This document shows, piece after piece, positions 6,418 to 11,705 of a DNA stretch of 11,705 nucleotides; position 1 is the first letter of the stretch; the number at the start of each line of letters is the position of its first letter. A model generated the notes under the pieces. The model ran no database searches. It saw only the letters and a list, made by a program, of their open reading frames with translations, and was not told the DNA's origin. This stretch comes from Pseudomonadota bacterium (GTDB taxonomy: Bacteria > Pseudomonadota > Gammaproteobacteria > Burkholderiales > Burkholderiaceae_D). Location of the stretch: NCBI GenBank assembly GCA_023416415.1, contig JAEZHR010000261.1, positions 1 to 11,705 on the forward strand, in the 5' to 3' direction. The translations under genes and the position numbers were made by a program.

Positions 6418-6768
6418 GGGAGCGGCGATTCTCAACGAGCTGCGGTTGACGCCGAACAATCGCAGCATGTGAAAGGGAGATCCCCGGAGCAGCCGCAGCC
6501 CCAGGCCGGTGTCGACTCTTACGCGACTCGAAGATCCGGCAAGGGTGCTTCTTCCGGAAATCCCCAAAAAGATGCTGGCAGTATCGCTTCCACATCTTCG
6601 TCACGCGAAATCAAATTGGCACCAGACAAGTCAACGCCTGCAGCGCCAGTGCCCGCCATGCCTGGATGGATCGAACTTGGCAAGGAGCCGTCGCCATTCG
6701 AATTCGAATTCGCACCTGAGCGATCCGGAGTGAGGCGCTCGGATGCCGCTCGTGACGACAGGGCGTGA
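6418..6768 (+). pseudogene. In-frame continuation of the hypothetical gene after a TGA
   Basis: After the TGA at 6415-6417 the same reading frame stays open for 116 codons, to a TGA at 6766-6768. The translation is Pro-, Ser-, Gln- and Ala-rich (for example PEQPQPQAG and SIASTSSS). It ends with a more conserved-looking stretch, MPGWIELGKEPSPFEFEFAP. The composition matches the disordered tail just before the stop. The only start candidate of its own, GTG 6469, has no ribosome site. The simplest reading is that one gene of about 447 codons was cut by a nonsense change, making this the detached 3' end. A sequencing error or programmed readthrough is also possible. The hexamer ATTCGA repeats 2.7 times at 6696-6712 and encodes the FEFEF run. 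Confidence 0.45.
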
Positions 6769-6921
6769 CATGGCCCGTGCGGTCGAACCATGCCTGGCCA
6801 GAAGCGGCGAGCCGGGGCTTAAATAGGGGCCTGAAGCAGCAGCGGAGCACAGGCAATTCGAGTGTCTTCAGTACTGCGTCGGACAATGCCGACATCGTTG
6901 CGTACAGTTCGCGGAGGTGCG
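6769..6921. other. Convergent intergenic stretch
   Basis: These 153 bases separate the end of the hypothetical gene (+) from the end of the FUSC gene (-). Only a weak 5-base stem is visible (GTCGG 6878-6882 with CCGAC 6889-6893), with no T-tract on either side, so no terminator is called. A minus-strand frame is open through it but has no supported start (see rejected items). Confidence 0.4.
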
Positions 6922-8031
6922 CTATCCAACCCGCCAGTGCAACAGGCGTGACGGAATGACGCGCCGCAGTGCCCGGCTTGCCGCCCGGCGAAACCGGACA
7001 TTGTGCAGGCAGGTGCCGCCTATCACCCCGATCAAGCAGCCCAGCACGGTATCCCAGAAGCGTGTCGCGATCAGTTCGCCCGAGATCTTGTTCGCCAGGA
7101 CAAGCGGCGCTTCGGCCATGAGGATAGCCATTGGCGTGAAGAACACTGACGACAATGCATAGTGGCGTACCACGAGCACCTGGAACATGAAAAACAGAGC
7201 TATCACGGTAATGGCGATCGTCCATGACTGGAATGGCAGTTGGAGCAGAGCGGCTGCTACCAGAACACCCACGCCGGTACCGAGGATGCGTTCCACCGGG
7301 CGCGACCAGACCGCGTGCAGCGTGGTGCCCTGCATGATGGCCACGCAGCTGACAGGAGCCCAGTAAGGCTTATCCATGTGCAGCAATTCGGCGAGCAGAA
7401 GCGAGATACCCACGGCGGCGCCGATCACTACCGAGTCGAGCACGACGTAGTCGAAACCGTGTCCGCTGGGTGGGGTAATCGGCATCGGATCGCGTCGGGA
7501 CAGTATCAAGGCGCTATAGATGAAGGCGATCAGGCACGCCAGCAGTGTGCCTATGGCGAACAACCCGAGCATCGTCGGCTCTTGCGCGGCTGCAAGGGGA
7601 ACGTAGGCCCCAAGGGAGGCAGCCGTGACGAAAAGCAGGCTGCCCGGCGGGGAAACGCCATAAAAGCGAACGACCATGGTTACCAGAATGGTGGTGATGG
7701 TCACGGCGGGAACAGGGCCCAGCGCGATGAACTGGCTGAACAGGCCGGCAGCGTAGCTGGCGATCATGCCGAAGGCGCAGACCATGATCCACGCCATGCG
7801 ATGCCACAAGGGAGTACGGGGCAGATACAGAAACACCATGCCGCCGAACGCTACTAACAGCGCCTGATCCAGGTGACCAAACCATGCCCCGAACAGAAGC
7901 GGCAAACCGTATGACAGGGCGGCCGCGAACGGCATTTCCCACGGGCGAGAGGGCTGATGAAAGACAGTCAGCTCGTGAAGTTCCTCGCGAATTGCGTGGC
8001 GTATGGTTTGCCATGAGAATCGGCGAGGCAT
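6922..8031 (-). CDS. FUSC-family inner-membrane protein (putative aromatic compound exporter)
   Basis: The protein has 369 residues from ATG 8031-8029 (MPRRFSWQTIRHAI). The frame is open further upstream, but that part overlaps the alcohol dehydrogenase and does not look like protein of this family. Two hydrophobic blocks are seen. Residues 34-178 carry about six helices, and about 200-350 carry another set. In the second, WAPVSCVAIMQGTTLHAVWS followed by RPVERILGTGVGVLVAAALL is the typical FUSC_2 pattern. The family includes fusaric-acid-resistance and p-hydroxybenzoic-acid efflux (AaeB-like) proteins, usually paired with a HlyD adaptor. Here it lacks a long cytoplasmic domain, so it is a short member. 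It is last in a minus-strand unit, 40 bases after the dehydrogenase; its ribosome site (GGA about 8 bases upstream) is weak. A basic tail (RRAASRALRRV) ends the protein. The substrate is unknown. Confidence 0.85.
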   Translation of the reverse strand: MPRRFSWQTIRHAIREELHELTVFHQPSRPWEMPFAAALSYGLPLLFGAWFGHLDQALLVAFGGMVFLYLPRTPLWHRMAWIMVCAFGMIASYAAGLFSQFIALGPVPAVTITTILVTMVVRFYGVSPPGSLLFVTAASLGAYVPLAAAQEPTMLGLFAIGTLLACLIAFIYSALILSRRDPMPITPPSGHGFDYVVLDSVVIGAAVGISLLLAELLHMDKPYWAPVSCVAIMQGTTLHAVWSRPVERILGTGVGVLVAAALLQLPFQSWTIAITVIALFFMFQVLVVRHYALSSVFFTPMAILMAEAPLVLANKISGELIATRFWDTVLGCLIGVIGGTCLHNVRFRRAASRALRRVIPSRLLHWRVG

Positions 8032-8071
8032 CGTTTTTCCGGTGAAATTGGATGCGCCCCCACGAGCGCCT

Positions 8072-9067
8072 TCACGGTAGGAGTACGGCGGCACCCTCGA
8101 AATTCCCGCTGCGCAGGTCGGCCAGCGCGCGGTTGGCATCCTCGAGCGCATAGGGTACGGGCTCGGTGTGGATGTCCATTTCTGCTGCCAGCGCGAAGAA
8201 GGCTTCACCGTCGGCGCGCGTCAGATTCGCGACCGAGCGTACGCAGCGTTCGCCCCACAGCGCGGCATAGGGGAAAGAAGGAATGTCGCTCATGTGAATG
8301 CCGGCGCAGACGATGGTTGCGCCCTTGCGCGTGGCCTCCAGCGCCTGCGGAATCAGGGAGCCGACAGGGGCAAAAATGATTGCGGCATCCAGCGCCACGG
8401 GCGGCCGCGTCTGCGCATCGCCGGCCCAGGCGGCACCGAGCCTGCGCGCAAAGTCCTGCGAACGGAAATCGCCGGGGCGGGTGAAGGCGTAAATTTTCTT
8501 GCCCTGATGGCGCGCGACCTGGGCAATGATGTGGGCGGCCGCGCCAAAACCGTAGATTCCAATGCGTTTCGCGTCGCCGGTCATTGCATACGCGCGATAG
8601 CCGATCAGGCCGGCGCACAGCAGCGGGGCTGCATGCAGGTCGTCGTAGCGATCCGGAATCGAGAAACAGTAGCGGGCGTCGGCGGTCGTATATTCCGCAT
8701 AGCCGCCATCACGGTCATAGCCGGTAAAACGGGCCGAATCGCACAGGTTCTCATGCTGCGTGCCGCAGTACGCGCAGGCACGGCAGGTACCGGCGAGCCA
8801 GGGTACGCCGACGCGCTCGCCGGGCTGCCATGCAGTCACGGCTGCGCCCGTTGCGGCGACCCGGCCCACGATTTCATGCCCCGGAACAATGGGCTTCCGG
8901 TGCGGGGGCAATTCGCCGTCGACGATGTGGAGGTCGGTGCGGCAGACGCCGCAAGCCGTGACCCCGATCAGCAGGTCGTGCTCGCCGGGAACGGGAATCG
9001 GTATCTCGGCCAGACGCAGCGGTCGGCCGGGGGCGTCCAGGAGCATGGCGCGCATGGTGTCGGGCAT
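8072..9067 (-). CDS. Zinc-dependent alcohol dehydrogenase (MDR superfamily)
   Basis: This 331-residue cytoplasmic enzyme is predicted to oxidise an alcohol or reduce an aldehyde with a nicotinamide cofactor. Catalytic zinc ligands are C42 (in GVCRTD), H64-E65 (in GHEIVGRV) and C151 (in LLCAG). The structural zinc ligands C95, C98, C101 and C109 are all present. The Rossmann loop is GFGAAA (173-178). The second strand ends in AFTRP without the acidic residue typical of NAD-specific enzymes, so NADP use is possible (inference). The length is slightly short for the family but complete. ATG 9067-9065 is preceded by GGAG with 6 bases of spacing, a strong ribosome site; ATG at residue 5 is an alternative. 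It lies 27 bases after the HlyD gene and 40 before the FUSC gene on the same strand, suggesting it modifies the exported compound or detoxifies an aldehyde. The substrate is not evident. Confidence 0.93.
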   Translation of the reverse strand: MPDTMRAMLLDAPGRPLRLAEIPIPVPGEHDLLIGVTACGVCRTDLHIVDGELPPHRKPIVPGHEIVGRVAATGAAVTAWQPGERVGVPWLAGTCRACAYCGTQHENLCDSARFTGYDRDGGYAEYTTADARYCFSIPDRYDDLHAAPLLCAGLIGYRAYAMTGDAKRIGIYGFGAAAHIIAQVARHQGKKIYAFTRPGDFRSQDFARRLGAAWAGDAQTRPPVALDAAIIFAPVGSLIPQALEATRKGATIVCAGIHMSDIPSFPYAALWGERCVRSVANLTRADGEAFFALAAEMDIHTEPVPYALEDANRALADLRSGNFEGAAVLLP

Positions 9068-9094
9068 GATGCACTCCGGTAAAAATGGCGGGGG

Positions 9095-10300
9095 CTACTG
9101 ATTGGCGTTGGCGCGGGCTTCGACACGCGCGCCGTCTCGCAGCGAATTGCCTGGGAAGCGCACCACCACATCGCCATCCTGCACACCCAACAGGATCTGC
9201 GCTTCGTCCTGGTTGCGTCGCCCGACCTTGACTTCGCGCTCACGGGCGCGTCCGTCCTCGACCACGAAAACGCGCCAGCCGTCGCCGACCCGGAACAGGC
9301 TGCTGCCCGGCAATTTCAATACCTTGTCCTCTGACCAGATCACGATGCGCGCCTCGATGCGATAGCCGTCACCAAGCGGTCCCAGCGGATCGATGGGGTC
9401 GCCGATGACGTTGACACGCTGTTCTTCGACGCCAAGCGCGGAAGTCTCGGTGAAGGCCACGGGTTCGACCAGGCGCACCCGTGCGTGGAGGGTATCGCCG
9501 CCGCCCCAGTCTTCCAGCAGTATCATGGCGCCCGTCGGAATCTTGACGGCGTCGCTCGACAACACGTCCACCACGATTTCGTACCGGATGGGGTCGCCTA
9601 TCGTGATCAGTGGAGTGCCGGCGGCCACTGTGCGTTCGCTTTTTTCGTTGATATTGACCACATAGCCGTCGACCGGAGCAAGCAAGGTCATCCGGCGCTC
9701 CTTGCCTTCCGGCATGTCGGCCACCGACAGGGCCGCCGCAGCAGCTTGCACGTCGGCTTCGGCCGCCTGCTGGCGCAGGCGCGCAGCCGTCAGTTCGGCC
9801 GTTGCCGAGCGTTGCGCGGTCGCAGCCTTCTCGACCGCCTGTTTCGAAACGAAACCGTCGCTGGCGAGCTTGCGCGTGCGCGCCAGCTCGCTGCCGGCCA
9901 ATTCCTGATCGGCTTGCGCACGTTGCACCCCGGCTGCCGCTTCGCGTGCGGCAGCCCGCGCGGCCTCCAGCCTTGCCACCGTCTCCTGGCGCTGGCGCGC
10001 ATCCAGCGGAACCGGATCGAGCCAGGCAACGGGCTCGCCGCGCTTCACCTGCTCGCCCTCGCGCAGCGTAATGCGCTGCAACGCGCCGGCGACCGGCGCG
10101 GCCACCACATAGCGTTCACGTACGCGCACCTTGCCTTCGTTGTTGACCGTCACCTGCAACGGACCGATGGAAGCACGGGCCATTTCTACCGGAACCGGTT
10201 TCGGTGCGAACAGGAACCAAAGAACGGCGAGCGCGACGGCGATGCCCAGCACCGCGTAGAGAAACGTGCGCGCGCGGCGCTTGTCGTTGGTGACAGTCAT
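9095..10300 (-). CDS. HlyD/MFP-type periplasmic adaptor subunit of an efflux system
   Basis: The protein has 401 residues. It is anchored by one N-terminal helix (about 13-32) with basic residues before it (KRRAR), so the rest is periplasmic. The first lipoyl half lies about 64-95 (VVAAPVAGALQRITLREGEQ). An Ala/Arg/Glu-rich coiled-coil hairpin occupies roughly 98-195. The second lipoyl half is about 204-237 (LLAPVDGYVVNINEKSERTV), followed by beta-barrel and membrane-proximal domains to the C-terminus. Such adaptors link an inner-membrane ABC or other transporter to an outer-membrane channel. The start ATG (10300-10298) comes one base after the permease TGA (10304-10302) with no clear ribosome site, indicating translational coupling and pointing to the ABC permease as its partner. 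No outer-membrane TolC-like protein is in the window. Confidence 0.92.
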   Translation of the reverse strand: MTVTNDKRRARTFLYAVLGIAVALAVLWFLFAPKPVPVEMARASIGPLQVTVNNEGKVRVRERYVVAAPVAGALQRITLREGEQVKRGEPVAWLDPVPLDARQRQETVARLEAARAAAREAAAGVQRAQADQELAGSELARTRKLASDGFVSKQAVEKAATAQRSATAELTAARLRQQAAEADVQAAAAALSVADMPEGKERRMTLLAPVDGYVVNINEKSERTVAAGTPLITIGDPIRYEIVVDVLSSDAVKIPTGAMILLEDWGGGDTLHARVRLVEPVAFTETSALGVEEQRVNVIGDPIDPLGPLGDGYRIEARIVIWSEDKVLKLPGSSLFRVGDGWRVFVVEDGRAREREVKVGRRNQDEAQILLGVQDGDVVVRFPGNSLRDGARVEARANANQ

Positions 10301-10301
10301 G

Positions 10302-11705
10302 TCATTCGCGTGTTTTCAATACTTCGATCAGGTCCAGTTGCTGCACCTTGCGCCATACCAGCAGCGAAGAGCCCGCTGCTGCTGCCAGTACCACGCTCAC
10401 CGCCATGACGAAGGTCTCGGTCGAGACCACCAGCGGAATGCGGAACATGTCCTGGCTCAACAGTTGCGCGAGCAGGGCGGCGAAGCCATACCCGAGCGCG
10501 CAACCAAGCGGTAGCGCAATCACGGTGAGCAGGGCCTGCTGGCCGAGCAGCAACGCACAGGCCTCGTTTTTCGTGAAGCCGAGAATGCGCAGGCTGGCCA
10601 GTTCCAGCGCATGCTCGGACAGCGCAATACGCGCGGAGTTGTAGACGATGCCGACCGCGATGACGCAGGCGAAGACGATCAGCACGATGGTGTTGATGCG
10701 CATGTTCTCGGCCACCGTGGCCAGAAAGCTTTCCAGCGTGGCCTCGCGCAGGTTCACGCCCGCAATCGCGGGCACCTGTTTGAGTTCACGGTACAGCGCG
10801 CGGCGGTATGCCGGGTCGATGGTGAGAAATGCACCACTGACGGTTTCGCTCTCGCCGCGCAGGCGTGCCAGGGCCGCGAGGTCCATGTAGGCGAATACGC
10901 CGATGGGGTCGTCGACCACGCGTGTGACCTGTACCTGCAGGGTCTCTCGCCGCCCATCGAGGAAGTGGATGGTGACGCTTTCTCCGGTTGACAGTCCGAG
11001 CAGTTCGGCCAGTCTGGTGGTCAGCACGATGCCGTCGGCCGGCAGGCTTACCGGGCGCTCTTGTTCATCGAGCACGAGGCGAAGTTCGCGTTGCGGGGGC
11101 AGTGCGACGATGGCGGTCTTGCGCATCCGATACGCAGATCGAAGCTCCACTGCAACGTTGCGGAAAGGTTCGACGCGCAGGACGCCGGGCATGCTGGCGA
11201 GATCGTAGACCACGGAGCGGCTTCGTACCTCGTTGAAATTGAGAGTCATGTCGTCGCGCTGGGCGACGCGGAACTGAAGGCGCACGATCTCGTCGAGTGC
11301 GTCAAAGGAGAAGCGTCCTGTCACCGTCAGCGATACCGCCAGCGCAATGCCGAAGATCGACAGCAGCGCCTTGAGCGGGCGTCGTTCCAGATTGCGCATG
11401 ATCATGCGCACCGGCAGCGGAATGAAGCGCTGCAGGCCGATGCGCTCCAGCGGGCCGGGCCGAAAGCGCGCTGGCGATTCAGGGCGCATTGCTTCCGCGG
11501 GCGGCAGTCGCAGCACGCGCCGCACCGCCAGTACGGCGCCGAACAGGGCGGACAGGCTGGCGATCAGCATGGATACCGTGATCGAAAATCCGGAAAGCGA
11601 AAACTCGAAGTTCGGGAAATGGTAGAACTCGGTGTAGACAGTGGCCAGGCCGTGCCCGAGCCAGACGCCCAACGGAATGCCGACGATTCCGCCGCAGAGG
11701 GTGGT
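10302..11705 (-). CDS. ABC transporter permease, FtsX/MacB-like (partial at its N-terminus)
   Basis: The frame is open from the right edge to a TGA at 10304-10302 and gives 467 residues. A TTG at 11672 is not the start, because coding continues to the edge. The visible part begins in a membrane segment (GIVGIPLGVWLGHG). It carries a helix pair around FSITVSMLIASLSALFGAVL and a helix PLKALLSIFGIALAVSLTV that opens a second permease module. A large periplasmic domain of about 200 residues follows, then three C-terminal helices starting at TIVLIVFACVIAVGIVYN. ELASLRILGFTKNEA before the penultimate helix is the characteristic FtsX cytoplasmic loop. This is a duplicated-FtsX permease (probably about 800 residues in full), of the kind used for lipid, lipoprotein or drug export. 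It needs an ATPase, expected just outside the window. It is coupled to the HlyD adaptor downstream. The substrate is unknown. Confidence 0.9.
   Translation of the reverse strand, partial: TTLCGGIVGIPLGVWLGHGLATVYTEFYHFPNFEFSLSGFSITVSMLIASLSALFGAVLAVRRVLRLPPAEAMRPESPARFRPGPLERIGLQRFIPLPVRMIMRNLERRPLKALLSIFGIALAVSLTVTGRFSFDALDEIVRLQFRVAQRDDMTLNFNEVRSRSVVYDLASMPGVLRVEPFRNVAVELRSAYRMRKTAIVALPPQRELRLVLDEQERPVSLPADGIVLTTRLAELLGLSTGESVTIHFLDGRRETLQVQVTRVVDDPIGVFAYMDLAALARLRGESETVSGAFLTIDPAYRRALYRELKQVPAIAGVNLREATLESFLATVAENMRINTIVLIVFACVIAVGIVYNSARIALSEHALELASLRILGFTKNEACALLLGQQALLTVIALPLGCALGYGFAALLAQLLSQDMFRIPLVVSTETFVMAVSVVLAAAAGSSLLVWRKVQQLDLIEVLKTRE

Noticed and set aside
6765..6959. Small plus-strand open frame of 64 codons after the hypothetical gene.
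   Set aside because: It overlaps the end of that gene and the FUSC gene, has no ribosome site and looks like chance.
6611..7225. Minus-strand open frame running past the FUSC stop, suggesting a frameshifted longer FUSC C-terminus.
   Set aside because: It overlaps the FUSC gene in another frame for 300 bases, has no clear start, and its residues past 6922 (Cys/Arg-rich) do not resemble a FUSC end. The 369-residue FUSC protein already ends with a normal basic tail.
8032..8208. N-terminal extension of the FUSC protein to 8208.
   Set aside because: It would overlap the well-supported dehydrogenase by over 130 bases. The family-like sequence begins at the ATG at 8031.
1..11705. CRISPR arrays, insertion sequences, tRNA or rRNA genes.
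   Set aside because: No regularly spaced repeats, transposase motifs, terminal inverted repeats or tRNA-like cloverleaves were seen. No direct repeats flank the low-GC patch at 5425-6768.

Overview
The window is GC-rich (one 60-base line inside the large signalling gene counts to 67% GC) and reads as a betaproteobacterial chromosome, most likely Burkholderiales. The grounds are the overlapping alr-radA pair, protein sequences of that flavour, and strongly G/C-ending codons. The genus cannot be fixed from the sequence alone.

Left part, + strand: the last codons of alanine racemase (alr) overlap the start of a complete radA (108-1481). A non-coding stretch of 480 bases follows (1482-1961). It is unusually structured: two tight inverted repeats, a 17-base NtrC-like box, a -24/-12 (sigma-54) promoter candidate with exact spacing, several RNA hairpins, and a strong intrinsic-terminator candidate at 1714-1760. 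Beyond these lies a complete 1132-residue fusion protein (1962-5360): an ammonium channel (Amt) joined to a linker, two PAS domains, a GGDEF domain and an EAL domain. All key channel, cyclase and phosphodiesterase residues are present, so it should couple external ammonium to cyclic-di-GMP. The layout suggests a nitrogen-starvation-induced promoter whose transcript must pass, or stops at, a terminator. That means either an attenuated leader or a separate small RNA of about 125 nt.

Middle, 5361-6921: a low-GC patch (48% by hand count over 5701-5880) carries one unrecognised gene (5425-6417). Its frame continues past a single TGA for another 116 codons, to 6768. It looks like an acquired gene, perhaps broken or read through.

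Right part, - strand: what looks like one transcription unit, read right to left. It encodes an FtsX-type ABC permease (cut by the window edge), a HlyD-type periplasmic adaptor, a zinc alcohol dehydrogenase and a FUSC-family inner-membrane protein. The gaps are 1, 27 and 40 bases. Together these suggest export of a small, perhaps aromatic or lipophilic, compound coupled to a redox step. The ATPase should lie just beyond the right edge.
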